DNA of 64,000 bases from Candidatus Polarisedimenticola svalbardensis (GCA_014764515.1 JACXWD010000008.1:27617-91616); one strand, 5' to 3'; positions 7,893 to 16,653 are shown, numbered from the stretch's first letter. Notes: generated from the sequence alone by a model not told the origin. Numbers and translations: made by a program.

Positions 7893-8370
7893 GAATCTTT
7901 TTGAAGCCGTACTCTACCGAGCGGGAGAGGTCGTGGAGGGCGCGGGTCTCCCCGGTGCGGACGTACCCTACCGCCTCGTACGCCCGATGTGCCGCCTCGA
8001 ACCGGGTGTCGGACCAGCAGATCAGCCGGAGGATACCGAGTTCGGCGGCGTATGCCTCCGGGTATTCGATCAGTTTCCGGCCCAGCCCTTTTCCTCGCCG
8101 GGAGACGGCCAGGTAGACCTTCTTGACCTCCAGAACCTTCTCGCCGGCGCTGTCCGGGAACACCCGGCAGGCGGTGCAGCCGACTACCCTGCCCTGATCC
8201 TCCAGCACCCAGAACCGCGTATGGGACCGGGCCGGGGCCAGCAGGCCCGCCTCTTCCCGCTCCACGTCCATGACGCAGCCCGGGTACTCCAGGAACGCGG
8301 CGGTGATCAGCCGGATGATCGCCGGGGAATCCCCGGGCACCGCATCCCGTAGTCGGATCGAATCACTCAT
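7870..8370 (-). CDS. GNAT family N-acetyltransferase
   Basis: About 166 residues from ATG at 8370 (MSDSIRLRDAVPGD); ATGs at 8379 and 8382 are alternatives. The GNAT core is clear: IRLRDAVPGDSPAIIRLI at the N-terminus, WVLEDQGRVVGCTACRVF, then VKKVYLAVSRRGKGLGRKLIEY, which holds the acetyl-CoA pyrophosphate loop (R/Q-x-x-G-x-G/A). The substrate cannot be predicted. The last residues (RGQQPKP) are encoded inside the REP-like unit at 7859-7892, so the C-terminus appears to have been altered by the repeat. It is divergent from malQ with almost no intergenic space. Confidence 0.85.
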   Translation of the reverse strand: MSDSIRLRDAVPGDSPAIIRLITAAFLEYPGCVMDVEREEAGLLAPARSHTRFWVLEDQGRVVGCTACRVFPDSAGEKVLEVKKVYLAVSRRGKGLGRKLIEYPEAYAAELGILRLICWSDTRFEAAHRAYEAVGYVRTGETRALHDLSRSVEYGFKKIRGQQPKP

Positions 8371-8382
8371 CGGTTTCATCAT

Positions 8383-10314
8383 ATGATGGACCGCATGGAA
8401 CCGTCACTGAAACAACTCCAGGTTCTTGCGGACCGCTACGGCGTAGCCACCGTCTACCGGGACGGGCTGGGCAGGGAATGCCGGCCCGGGCCTGAAGCTG
8501 TCGCGGAGATCCTGAAGGCGCTGGGGTGTCCCATGGACTCCCCCATCGAAGCGGTCGAGACCCGGGCGTTGCCTCCGGCAGTGGTTCGGTTCGGCGACGG
8601 GACGTCACTGGTGGAGCTTGATCCGCGGGTCGGCCATTCTTTCGCAGCCGACCTGGAACTCGAGGACGGCCGCAGCCGTGCCCTCCCTGCCGGCGATGGC
8701 GCCATCCAGATCCCTGACGGTCTGCCCCACGGAATCCACACACTGAACCTTGAGTTCGGATCGGTCCGCGAGAGCTGCCTGCTCCTGTGTGCCCCGGCCA
8801 CGGTCTACCCGCCGGAGCGACTGTTCCCCGATCGCGCCTGGGGACTGTTCCTGCCGCTGTACGCGGCCCGGTCCGGGCCGGACAGCGGGGTCGGCGATCT
8901 CGGCGACCTGGAACGGCTCATGGACTGGACCGGCTCCCTTGGCGGTTCCCTGGTCGGCGTCCTGCCGATGAACGCGGCGTTCCTGGACCGGCCTTACGCT
9001 CCCAGCCCGTTCACACCAGCCAGCCGGCTGTTCTGGAACGAGCTGTTCCTGGACGTTGAAGGCGTCGGCGGGGCGGGAGCGGCAGACACCGTCGATTACC
9101 GCACCGTCATGGCAGCGAAACGAAAGGTGCTGGAGGCTGCCGCCGCCGGCTCACGGGAGTACCGCGGGCTGGTGGAGGAGGATCCCTACCTCCTGCCGTA
9201 CGCCCGGTTCCGTGCCGAAACCGAACGCCACGGCACCGGCTGGAAGATCTGGCCGGAGGGCCCGCGGTCCGGAGAACTGACGGTAGCCGACACAGACCCG
9301 GCTGTGCAGTACCACCTGTACGTCCAGTGGCTGTTCCATGACCGGCTCGGGAAGATCGTGTCCCAGGAAAAGCCGGGCCGGGAGCTCTACTCCGACCTCC
9401 CCCTGGGGGTCCACCCGGACAGCTTCGACACCTGGGCCCATCCCGCACTTTTCGCTTCAGGGGTCACCGTCGGCGCACCGCCGGACGTCATGTTCTCCAA
9501 CGGGCAGAACTGGGGGTTCCCGCCCCTCCTCCCGGAGGCCAACCGGGCCGAAGGTTATCGCTATGTCACACAAACGATCCGACGCCAGGCCCGCTTTGCC
9601 TCCATGCTGCGCATCGACCACGTCATGGGGCTGCACCGCCAGTTCTGGATCCCCGAAGGCGGAGACCCGTCGGAGGGCACCTACGTCACCTTCCCGGCCG
9701 ATGAACAGTACGCCATCCTGGCCATGGAATCCCACCGCAACCGCTGCGCCGTGGCCGGCGAGGACCTTGGCGTCGTGCCGGACGGTGTTCGGGAAGCGAT
9801 GGCCAGGCACAGGATCCAGCGGCTTTACGTCGGCCAGTTCCGGCATCCGCCGTCATCGCCGTCCCAGGAAATGGTTGCGGCGCTGAATACCCATGATCTT
9901 CGCCCGTTTGCCGGGTTCCTGGAAGGGCTGGACATCGACGACAGGCTGCAGCACGGGTTCATGGCGCCTGACGCGGAAGATGCGGCCCGAGCCCAGCGCA
10001 CCGAATCGTTCCGCCTCGCAGCCGCCGCCCTGGTGGAGGCCGGATTCCTGCGGCACGGCAATCCAGAACCTGCGGTCCTACTGGACGCCTGGCTGCAATG
10101 GCTGGGGGCAGGCCCGGCCCGGCTTGTCCTGGTGAACGCCGAGGACCTGTGGCTGGAGACCCGGGCCCACAACGTGCCGGGCACCAGGGACGATCGGCCG
10201 AACTGGGTCGGGAGATCTTCGCAGTCCCTGTTAGATATGGAACAATCAGACCGGATCACCGCCATGCTGCAGCGGCTCACTGCCGCCCGGCAACCGGTGA
10301 AGGAGAAGCGATGA
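8383..10314 (+). CDS. malQ: 4-alpha-glucanotransferase (amylomaltase, GH77)
   Basis: 643 residues. GH77 catalytic residues are visible: the nucleophile Asp in RIDHVMGLHRQFW, the acid/base Glu in VAGEDLGVVPDGV and the transition-state Asp in NTHDLRPFAGFLEG. The FSNGQNWGFPPLLPEA segment is typical of the family. An N-terminal extension of about 130 residues precedes the barrel. The enzyme transfers maltosyl units between alpha-1,4-glucans in the cytoplasm. ATG codons at 8383, 8386 and 8395 compete; none has a strong ribosome binding site. Its TGA overlaps the ATG of glgB, so it is the first gene of a malQ-glgB-GH57 operon for glycogen and maltodextrin metabolism. Confidence 0.94.
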   Translation: MMDRMEPSLKQLQVLADRYGVATVYRDGLGRECRPGPEAVAEILKALGCPMDSPIEAVETRALPPAVVRFGDGTSLVELDPRVGHSFAADLELEDGRSRALPAGDGAIQIPDGLPHGIHTLNLEFGSVRESCLLLCAPATVYPPERLFPDRAWGLFLPLYAARSGPDSGVGDLGDLERLMDWTGSLGGSLVGVLPMNAAFLDRPYAPSPFTPASRLFWNELFLDVEGVGGAGAADTVDYRTVMAAKRKVLEAAAAGSREYRGLVEEDPYLLPYARFRAETERHGTGWKIWPEGPRSGELTVADTDPAVQYHLYVQWLFHDRLGKIVSQEKPGRELYSDLPLGVHPDSFDTWAHPALFASGVTVGAPPDVMFSNGQNWGFPPLLPEANRAEGYRYVTQTIRRQARFASMLRIDHVMGLHRQFWIPEGGDPSEGTYVTFPADEQYAILAMESHRNRCAVAGEDLGVVPDGVREAMARHRIQRLYVGQFRHPPSSPSQEMVAALNTHDLRPFAGFLEGLDIDDRLQHGFMAPDAEDAARAQRTESFRLAAAALVEAGFLRHGNPEPAVLLDAWLQWLGAGPARLVLVNAEDLWLETRAHNVPGTRDDRPNWVGRSSQSLLDMEQSDRITAMLQRLTAARQPVKEKR

Positions 10315-12185
10315 CCCGGGATGACCTGGCGCGACTGCAGGACGGCCGTCACGACACACTGTACGAACATCTGGGCGCCCATGTCGCCACCCGGGACGGC
10401 GTCGACGGCGTACAGTTCGCGGTCTGGGCCCCTGCCGCCGAAACCGTGGCGGTCATCGGTGATTTCAACAGTTGGGACCCGGCGGCGGCCCCGATGGAGC
10501 GGCGCAAGGATACCGGTTTGTGGGAACGGTTCATCCCGGAGGCCACAACCGGATCGATGTACAAGTTCCACGTTGTGTCCCGCTACCAAGGCCATACCGC
10601 CGACAAGTCCGACCCGTTCGGGTTCCACCACGAAACCCCGTCTCGCACCGCTTCGGTGGTCTGCTCTCTCGAATACGACTGGAACGACCGGGAATGGATG
10701 GAAGCCCGAACCGCCGGCCTGGACAGGCCGATGTCCACCTACGAGGTCCATCTCGGGTCCTGGATGCGGGACGAGGACGGCAACCATCTCGGGTACCGGG
10801 AAGCGGCCAAACGGCTGGCGCAGTACGCCCGGGAGACCGGGTTCACCCATGTGGAACTGTTGCCGGTGATGGAACACCCGTTCTACGGATCCTGGGGATA
10901 TCAGGTCACCGGCTACTTCGCCCCGTCCAGCCGGTTCGGATCGCCCTCGGACTTCATGGCCCTGGTGGACGAGCTGCATCAGGCCGGCATCGGCGTAATC
11001 CTGGACTGGGTGCCGTCCCACTTCCCGTCGGACGGTCACGGCCTGGCGTTTTTCGACGGCACCCACCTGTTCGAACACGCCGATCCCCGGCAGGGGTTCC
11101 ACCCGGACTGGAAAACGTACATCTACAACTACGGCTCGGGATGGGTGCGCAGTTTCCTGATCAGCAGCGCCCTGTTCTGGCTGGACTATTTCCACGTGGA
11201 CGGGCTGCGTGTGGACGCGGTCGCCTCCATGCTCTACCTGGACTATTCGAGAGATGAGGGTCAGTGGGTGCCGAACCGGCACGGAGGCAGAGAGAACCTG
11301 GAGGCTGTGCAATTCCTGAAGGACGTCAACACCGCCGCCTACGGCAGGTTCCCCGGCGTGCACATGATCGCCGAGGAATCGACGTCCTGGCCGATGGTCA
11401 CCCAGCCGGTGGAATCCGGCGGACTCGGCTTCGGACTGAAATGGGATATGGGCTGGATGAACGACACCCTGGAGTACATGGCCATGGATCCCGTCCACCG
11501 GCGGTTCCATCACAGCAAGCTGACCTTCCGGATGATGTACGCCTGGTCCGAGAATTTTACCCTGTCCCTTTCCCACGACGAAGTGGTCCACGGCAAACGG
11601 TCCCTTCTGGACAAGATGCCGGGCAACCGGGAGGAAAAGGCGGCCAACCTGCGCCTGCTGTTCGGCTACATGTTCGCCATGCCGGGGAAGAAGCTGCTGT
11701 TCATGGGCTGCGAATTCGGCCAGTGGAAGGAGTGGAACCACGATGCCGCCCTTGACTGGGAGCTGCTGGACGATCCGCTCCATGCAGGGATCCGGAACTG
11801 GTACATGGACCTGAACCGGTTGTATGCCGCCGAGCCGGTTCTACATCGCGGCGAGTCGGATCCTGGGCGTTTCCGTTGGATCGACTGTAACGATGAGGAA
11901 CAGTCCGTGCTGACCCTGCTGCGCTCCGGCGGTGACGGGGAATCGCCGGTGCTGGTTGCATTGAACTTCACCCCGGTGATCCGCCGGGACTACCGGGTAG
12001 GCGTCCCCCTGGCCGGTGGCTGGCGCGAGACGCTGAACAGTGACGCAGAAACGTACGGCGGAAGCGGCGAGGGCAACCTGGGGCTGGTGACGGCGGAGGA
12101 CTCGCCGCACAACGATATGGAGCAGTCGGTGCTCCTGACCCTTCCCCCGATGTCCGCCCTGTTTTTCAAACATCAGGAGAGCTGA
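10311..12185 (+). CDS. glgB: 1,4-alpha-glucan branching enzyme (GH13)
   Basis: The ORF-track start (10098) runs back into malQ; the ATG at 10311 overlaps the malQ stop as ATGA and has AGGAG upstream, giving 624 residues. A CBM48 domain comes first (VQFAVWAPAAETVAVIGDFNSWD). The GH13 barrel follows with GLRVDAVASMLYLDYS (nucleophile Asp), MIAEESTSWP (acid/base Glu) and SLSHDEVVHGKRSL (third carboxylate). A C-terminal beta domain ends the protein. The length matches short-form branching enzymes that lack the extra N1 domain. It introduces alpha-1,6 branches into glycogen in the cytoplasm. Confidence 0.96.
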   Translation: MTRDDLARLQDGRHDTLYEHLGAHVATRDGVDGVQFAVWAPAAETVAVIGDFNSWDPAAAPMERRKDTGLWERFIPEATTGSMYKFHVVSRYQGHTADKSDPFGFHHETPSRTASVVCSLEYDWNDREWMEARTAGLDRPMSTYEVHLGSWMRDEDGNHLGYREAAKRLAQYARETGFTHVELLPVMEHPFYGSWGYQVTGYFAPSSRFGSPSDFMALVDELHQAGIGVILDWVPSHFPSDGHGLAFFDGTHLFEHADPRQGFHPDWKTYIYNYGSGWVRSFLISSALFWLDYFHVDGLRVDAVASMLYLDYSRDEGQWVPNRHGGRENLEAVQFLKDVNTAAYGRFPGVHMIAEESTSWPMVTQPVESGGLGFGLKWDMGWMNDTLEYMAMDPVHRRFHHSKLTFRMMYAWSENFTLSLSHDEVVHGKRSLLDKMPGNREEKAANLRLLFGYMFAMPGKKLLFMGCEFGQWKEWNHDAALDWELLDDPLHAGIRNWYMDLNRLYAAEPVLHRGESDPGRFRWIDCNDEEQSVLTLLRSGGDGESPVLVALNFTPVIRRDYRVGVPLAGGWRETLNSDAETYGGSGEGNLGLVTAEDSPHNDMEQSVLLTLPPMSALFFKHQES

Positions 12186-12186
12186 G

Positions 12187-13695
12187 TTGTCCAAACCAGA
12201 TCGCTGCATCTGTATCCACGGTCACTTCTACCAGCCTCCCAGGGAAAATCCCTGGACCGGCCGGGTGGAAGCCCAGCCTTCGGCGGCTCCGTTCCATGAC
12301 TGGAACGCCCGGATCACCGACGAGTGCTACCGGCCCAACGGGGAATCGAGGATTCTTGACGATGAAGACCAGGTGGAGGCGGTTGTAAACAATTACGCCT
12401 CCATCAGCTTCAACTTCGGGCCGACCCTGCTGGCCTGGCTGGAAGCCCACGCGCCGATGGCGTACGCCAGGATCCTCCTGGCGGACCGGGACAGTGCAGC
12501 CCTGTTCGGCGACCACGGGTCGGCCCTGGCCCAGGCTTACAGCCACATGATCATGCCCCTGGCCGATGACCGGGACCTGCGCACCCAGGTCCTTTGGGGG
12601 ATGGAGGACTTCCGCCACCGGTTCGGCCGTGAGCCGGAGGGGATGTGGCTTCCGGAAACCGCCGTGGACATCCCGACCCTGGAGGAGATGGCCGGGGCCG
12701 GCATCTTGTTCACCATCCTGGAGCCGGGTCAGGCCTCCCGCTTCCGGGAGATCGGACAGGAGGAGTGGCAAGAGGTCGCCGAGGGCGGCATCGATCCAAG
12801 CCGCCCCTATACCGTGCACCTGCCGTCGGGACGCTCCATGGCGCTGTTCTTCTACGACGGCCCGATCTCCCGGGGAGTCGCCTTCGAAAACCTGCTTGAC
12901 GACGGGACGGTTTTCGCCGAACGGCTGATGAGCGGATTTGACGACAGTCGCAACCGGGCCCAACTGGCGCACATCGCCACCGACGGCGAATCCTACGGCC
13001 ACCACCACCGCCATGGCGACATGGCCCTGGCCTTCGCCCTCCGGCGCATCAGGCGGGACAAGGAGGCCAGGACCGTCAACTACGGCCAGTACCTTGAGCT
13101 TCATCCGCCGGACCACGAGGTGGAGATCCATGAGAACACCGCATGGAGTTGTGCCCATGGAATCGAACGCTGGCGTTCGGACTGCGGCTGCGAGACCGGG
13201 CTGAACCAGGACTGGAACCAGGCCTGGCGGGAACCTCTGCGGAAAGCGCTCGACCGCTTGAGGGACCGTCTCCGGCTGCCGTTCGAGGCTGCCGGCGCCG
13301 CCCTGTACCACGACCCATGGCTGGCCCGTGAAGATTACATCCGGGTCATCCTGGCGCCGGGCAAGGATTCGGAAGACCGGTTCCTGGCACAGCACGCCTC
13401 GGCGTTCCTGGATGAGGATCGGCGGAGCCGGGCGCTGGACCTGATGGAGCTACAGCACCACGCCATGTTGATGTTCACGTCCTGCGGCTGGTTCTTCGAT
13501 GATCTGGCCGGCCTGGAAGGCGTACAGATCCTGCGCTATGCAGGCCGGGCGATCCAGCTGGCCGAGCATCTGTTCGGAGACGATTTTACCGAGCCGTTCC
13601 TTGTGGACCTGGAACCGGCGGTGAGCAACGACCCGGTCAACGGCAACGGCAGACAGCTGTTCGAGAGGGAAGTCGCCCCTCTCAGCTCTCGTTGA
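12187..13695 (+). CDS. Glycoside hydrolase family 57 protein with DUF3536-like C-terminus (short form)
   Basis: 502 residues from a TTG start preceded by AGGAGA. The N-terminal GH57 domain shows CIHGHFYQPPRENPW, the nucleophile Glu in GMWLPETAVD and the catalytic Asp in HIATDGESYGHHH. It is followed by the DUF3536 signature HGIERWRSDCGC and LMFTSCGWFFDD. From memory, family members are often about 800 residues; this one ends soon after the FDD-LEGVQILRYA segment, so the far C-terminal part appears to be missing. The family acts on alpha-glucans, which fits the malQ-glgB context one base upstream. The 3' end overlaps the convergent pspC gene by 14 bases. Confidence 0.88.
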   Translation: MSKPDRCICIHGHFYQPPRENPWTGRVEAQPSAAPFHDWNARITDECYRPNGESRILDDEDQVEAVVNNYASISFNFGPTLLAWLEAHAPMAYARILLADRDSAALFGDHGSALAQAYSHMIMPLADDRDLRTQVLWGMEDFRHRFGREPEGMWLPETAVDIPTLEEMAGAGILFTILEPGQASRFREIGQEEWQEVAEGGIDPSRPYTVHLPSGRSMALFFYDGPISRGVAFENLLDDGTVFAERLMSGFDDSRNRAQLAHIATDGESYGHHHRHGDMALAFALRRIRRDKEARTVNYGQYLELHPPDHEVEIHENTAWSCAHGIERWRSDCGCETGLNQDWNQAWREPLRKALDRLRDRLRLPFEAAGAALYHDPWLAREDYIRVILAPGKDSEDRFLAQHASAFLDEDRRSRALDLMELQHHAMLMFTSCGWFFDDLAGLEGVQILRYAGRAIQLAEHLFGDDFTEPFLVDLEPAVSNDPVNGNGRQLFEREVAPLSSR

Positions 13696-13927
13696 CCGTC
13701 GGCTGCACCGGCTCGGCGTAGATGACCCTGGGCGCTTCCGGAACGATCAGCCACGCCACCAGGTAGGCCAGGATACCGGGGACCACCCCGGTCATCGCCG
13801 TGCCGAACACCCAGGCCAGTCGGATCAGCACCGGATCCAGTTGGAAGTACTCACCGATGCCGCCGCAGACCCCGGACAGCTTGCGATCATCCAGGCTGCG
13901 GGTCAGTTTTCGTCCTCTCAGATCCAT
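13682..13927 (-). CDS. PspC domain protein
   Basis: 81 residues, with a GGGGAGA Shine-Dalgarno about seven bases before the ATG. The PspC signature is clear: RKLSGVCGGIGEYFQLDPVLIRLAWVF, followed by one long hydrophobic stretch (ILAYLVAWLIVPEAP). PspC-family proteins sit in the inner membrane and in some bacteria take part in phage-shock envelope-stress signalling; stand-alone short versions like this are frequent and their role is less clear. No pspA or pspF is visible here. The gene ends within the 3' end of the GH57 gene and is divergent from the PATAN gene. Confidence 0.88.
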   Translation of the reverse strand: MDLRGRKLTRSLDDRKLSGVCGGIGEYFQLDPVLIRLAWVFGTAMTGVVPGILAYLVAWLIVPEAPRVIYAEPVQPTVNES

Positions 13928-14003
13928 TGCGAGTCTCCCCTGGGGGATACCGTTCCCCTGCCCTGTGTAACGGCCTGGATTGCCCCCGGTTCCAACTTTT
14001 TTC

Positions 14004-14021
14004 CCGAATTGAGAAATTCGG
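14004..14021. other. Perfect hairpin in the pspC/PATAN divergent intergenic region
   Basis: CCGAATT-GAGA-AATTCGG forms a seven-base stem with a GAGA (GNRA) tetraloop, preceded on the plus strand by TTTTTT and followed by another palindrome (CCGATCGG). It lies 50 bases before the PATAN gene start and 77 bases from the pspC start. It could be a 5' leader stem or an operator. Nothing else was recognised in this 143-base gap. Confidence 0.4.
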
Positions 14022-14070
14022 CCCGATCGGCTTGCTTTTCCGGGTTTCCGGGCCGAACTTTCTCTTTACT

Positions 14071-15288
14071 ATGGCACTTTACGGAGATTTCAGATCATTC
14101 CCGGTCACCGACCTGCTTCAGTGGGTCGAGAGCTCGCGGAAAACCGGCGTTATCGAAATCGAGCAGCGCCACATCAAGAAGGCGATCGTCTGCCGTGAAG
14201 GGCGGATCGTCGCCTGCACTTCCGACGACCCTTCCACCCGCCTGGGCCAATCGCTCCTGGCCCAGCGCAAGATCACCGAATCCCAGCTTCAGGACGCACT
14301 GGCGGTCCACGAGGCCAGCGGCAAGATCCTGGGCGAGGTCCTGGTGGAATCCGGCATGGTCACCCTGGAAGTGGTGGTGGAACATGTGGCCGCCAAGGCG
14401 GAAGAGGCGATCTACGGCCTGTTCGACCAGGAGGACGCCTTTTTCCGTTTCGACGAAAACGGCGAGGAGCCGGTTTACCTGGTAGCGGTGGACCTGAACG
14501 TCCAGGAAATCCTGCTGAAAGGCCTGAAGCGTTACGACGAGATGAACCAGATGCGGGAGGTGTTCACCGATCCTGGAGTCATCCTCGCCCGCACCATGAA
14601 GGACCTGCCTGCCGGAGTCTCCGGCAGCCGGGCTTCCCTGAGGCTGCTCCAGGCGGTGGATGGCGAACGCACTCTGGAAGAAATACTGCTGCACACCCGG
14701 GGCTCCGAGTATCTGGTCACCCGGTTCCTGTTCCAGCTCTTCCGGAGCAACCTGCTGGAGATCCGCGGGATGCGCCCAGTGGCGCCCCTGGTCCCCTCGG
14801 ATCAGCCGCAAAACGATTCGCGTAGCGAGACCGGTAGCGGAGTGTCCGGTGAGATCGAGCTGGCCGGCCAACTGATGGAACGAGGTGAGCACGACGCCGC
14901 CATCGCAGTGCTGGAGGCGACCAGCCGGGCCTGGCCCGGAGCGCCGACGGTCCGCCAGATGATCAGCCGGGCCGAAGCGGAGTACTTCGAAAAGATCAGC
15001 CAGCTTATACCTTCGTCTGCAGTCCCGATCATGGACACCGAACTGAACGAGTTGGCCTGCGAGTCCCTCTCCCCCGGTGAGGCCTACCTGACGACCCTGA
15101 TCGACGGTGTGGCCGAAATCAAGTCGATCCAGTGGATCGCTCCCATGCGTGCCCTGGACGTTCTGCGGAACCTGCAACGGCTACTGGACCGGGGCATGAT
15201 CCGGCTGGTGGACCGGCAGCCCCTTGACCCGGCGGCCTCTCTCCCCGAGGATGACACCCGGGGAGGCGTCCATGGCGGGGAAAGGTAG
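14071..15288 (+). CDS. PATAN/DUF4388 domain regulatory protein
   Basis: 405 residues if the ATG at 14071 (MALYGDFRSFPVTDLLQW) is used; the ORF-track TTG at 13927 adds residues that look non-coding. The N-terminal ~100 residues are a DUF4388/PATAN domain: LYGDFRSFPVTDLLQWVESSRKTGVIEI, then KKAIVCREGRIVACTSDDP. A middle segment (RKITESQLQDALAVHEASGKILGEVLVESGMVTLE) resembles the GspE/type II secretion N-terminal-like repeat found beside PATAN domains. These proteins are thought to be cytoplasmic protein-interaction modules in motility or signalling pathways. It overlaps the NFACT-R gene by 17 bases, so the two are probably coupled. Confidence 0.82.
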   Translation: MALYGDFRSFPVTDLLQWVESSRKTGVIEIEQRHIKKAIVCREGRIVACTSDDPSTRLGQSLLAQRKITESQLQDALAVHEASGKILGEVLVESGMVTLEVVVEHVAAKAEEAIYGLFDQEDAFFRFDENGEEPVYLVAVDLNVQEILLKGLKRYDEMNQMREVFTDPGVILARTMKDLPAGVSGSRASLRLLQAVDGERTLEEILLHTRGSEYLVTRFLFQLFRSNLLEIRGMRPVAPLVPSDQPQNDSRSETGSGVSGEIELAGQLMERGEHDAAIAVLEATSRAWPGAPTVRQMISRAEAEYFEKISQLIPSSAVPIMDTELNELACESLSPGEAYLTTLIDGVAEIKSIQWIAPMRALDVLRNLQRLLDRGMIRLVDRQPLDPAASLPEDDTRGGVHGGER

Positions 15289-15661
15289 ACCGTACCGAAC
15301 CTATCCATTTGAGGGGTTTGAGATCCTGGTAGGGAAAGGTGCCTCCGAAAACGACGTGCTGTCGTTCCAGGTGGCCGAGCCCCGGGATTTCTGGCTTCAC
15401 GCCGCCGGCTACGCCGGCAGTCACGTGGTGATCCGCAACCCCGACCTCCTTGAGGATCCGCCGGCCGGTATCCTGGCACAGGCGGCCCGCCTGGCGGCCT
15501 GGCACTCCAAGGCCCGGGGCAGCCGGGGCAAGGTTGAGATTCACTGGTGCCGGGCAGCAGACCTGAGAAAGCCCGGCAGGTTTCCCGCAGGGAAGGTGCT
15601 GCTGAAACGCTGGGAAACGATCCGGGTCTATGCACTCCCGCCCATTGACGAGGAAACCTGA
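15272..15661 (+). CDS. Stand-alone NFACT-R (DUF814) domain protein
   Basis: The best start is ATG at 15272 (MAGKGRPYRTYPFEGF), with GGAGG five bases upstream, giving 129 residues. The protein is an NFACT RNA-binding domain on its own: FEILVGKGASENDVLSFQVAEPRDFWLHAAGYAGSHVVIRN, the same pattern as the C-terminal part of RqcH/FbpA (GRNxxQNDxLtxK-D-WlHa-PGSHVvi). The N-terminal NFACT-N and HhH parts of RqcH are absent. In full-length proteins this domain contacts tRNA or rRNA in ribosome quality control. A ribosome- or RNA-linked role is therefore an inference. The gene begins inside the 3' end of the PATAN gene. Confidence 0.85.
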   Translation: MAGKGRPYRTYPFEGFEILVGKGASENDVLSFQVAEPRDFWLHAAGYAGSHVVIRNPDLLEDPPAGILAQAARLAAWHSKARGSRGKVEIHWCRAADLRKPGRFPAGKVLLKRWETIRVYALPPIDEET

Positions 15662-15698
15662 TCTACAATACCGGTTCTCAACGAGGAGGTGGACCGCC

Positions 15699-16307
15699 AT
15701 GACTGACGAAGCGAACCGCGAACAACCCGAGATGGCCCCCTACGTCATCGAGCCGGCCAGATCAGGCCGCTCCAAGTGCAAAACCTGCCGACGGGCGATC
15801 CAGAAAGGTCACACGCGGATCGGGATCCTGATTGTCGGACCGTTCGGTCCCGGCTACCTGTGGCACCACATGAACTGCGCCGCCCGTCGTCAGCTGGCCA
15901 AGGTGGAAGAAGCCTACGCATCGAAAGTATGGGCAGATGGCGTGGACGTCCCGCCTATCGAAAAGCTCAGACTCCTGGCTGAGAAGGCGGAGCAGGACAA
16001 GGCGGAACGCAAGACTTCGCCCCACACCGAGAAGGCTCCTACCGGGCGTGCGAAGTGCAAGCACTGCGGTGACCCGATCGCCAAGGACACCTACCGGGTC
16101 ATCCTGCTCCGGGGTGTGGAGTTTGCCGGGCAGGTCCGCAGCGGTCCGATCAATGTCCACCCGGGTTGCGTTGTGCGGGAACTCATGGCGGAGGACTGCA
16201 CCACCGAGCCGGAAGGGTTCGAGGATGCCCTGCGAACCAACAGCACCGGTGTTGCGCCTGAAGATGTGGACCGTGTCCTGGCGGAGATCGGTCCTATTCC
16301 CGGCTAG
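15699..16307 (+). CDS. Protein with two PARP-type zinc-finger-like domains
   Basis: 202 residues from ATG at 15699, with GAGGAGGT eight bases upstream. Two repeats resemble the PARP-type nick-sensing zinc finger. Finger 1: YVIEPARSGRSKCKTCRRAIQKG...LWHHMNC with C27, C30, H57, C60 (C-x2-C-x26-H-x2-C). Finger 2: EKAPTGRAKCKHCGDPIAKD...NVHPGC with C120, C123, H154, C157 (C-x2-C-x30-H-x2-C), the classical PARP spacing. The lysine-rich linker (residues about 66-110) is probably helical. No catalytic domain is present. In eukaryotes these fingers bind DNA breaks; here a DNA-binding role is an inference. A TACAAT -10-like box lies at 15664. The 3' end overlaps thioredoxin by 14 bases. Confidence 0.85.
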   Translation: MTDEANREQPEMAPYVIEPARSGRSKCKTCRRAIQKGHTRIGILIVGPFGPGYLWHHMNCAARRQLAKVEEAYASKVWADGVDVPPIEKLRLLAEKAEQDKAERKTSPHTEKAPTGRAKCKHCGDPIAKDTYRVILLRGVEFAGQVRSGPINVHPGCVVRELMAEDCTTEPEGFEDALRTNSTGVAPEDVDRVLAEIGPIPG

Positions 16308-16653
16308 CGCCTTCGCCCAGTTTCCCCTGGGCGTGGCGGTCCAGAATCTCCCGCAGAGCTTCCTGGGGCAGCGCCCCCGGGATCTGTCCGATCGGTTCGC
16401 CGGCGGTGTAGAACAGCAACGTCGGTATCGACTGGATCCCGAACCGTCCGGCCACTTCCGGATTCTCGTCCACGTTGACCTTGAGGATCCGAACCTTGTC
16501 CCGGTAATCGGGAGCCACCTCGTCCAGGGTCTTCCCCATGGTCCGGCAGGGCGCGCACCATGGCGCCCAGAAATCCACCATCACCGGGATGCCGGCCTGG
16601 GTGATGTCACTGTCGAAGGTTGCATCGGTGGTATGGATAATAGCTTCGCTCAT
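16294..16653 (-). CDS. trxA: Thioredoxin
   Basis: 119 residues from ATG at 16653 (MSEAIIHTTDATF), chosen over the ORF-track start because GGAGG lies seven bases upstream. The active site is FWAPWCAPCRTM (WCAPC in place of the common WCGPC), followed by the cis-proline loop QSIPTLLFYTAGE. Size and layout match a classical single-domain cytoplasmic thioredoxin that reduces protein disulfides. No signal peptide is seen. The gene is convergent with, and overlaps by 14 bases, the PARP-finger gene, and it lies downstream of the mdh terminator, so it should have its own promoter. Confidence 0.93.
   Translation of the reverse strand: MSEAIIHTTDATFDSDITQAGIPVMVDFWAPWCAPCRTMGKTLDEVAPDYRDKVRILKVNVDENPEVAGRFGIQSIPTLLFYTAGEPIGQIPGALPQEALREILDRHAQGKLGEGASRE

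Noticed and set aside
9825-11783. 652-codon ORF on the minus strand across malQ and glgB
   Set aside because: It is antisense to two genes with complete catalytic motifs and has no recognisable domain; long antisense frames are expected at this GC content.
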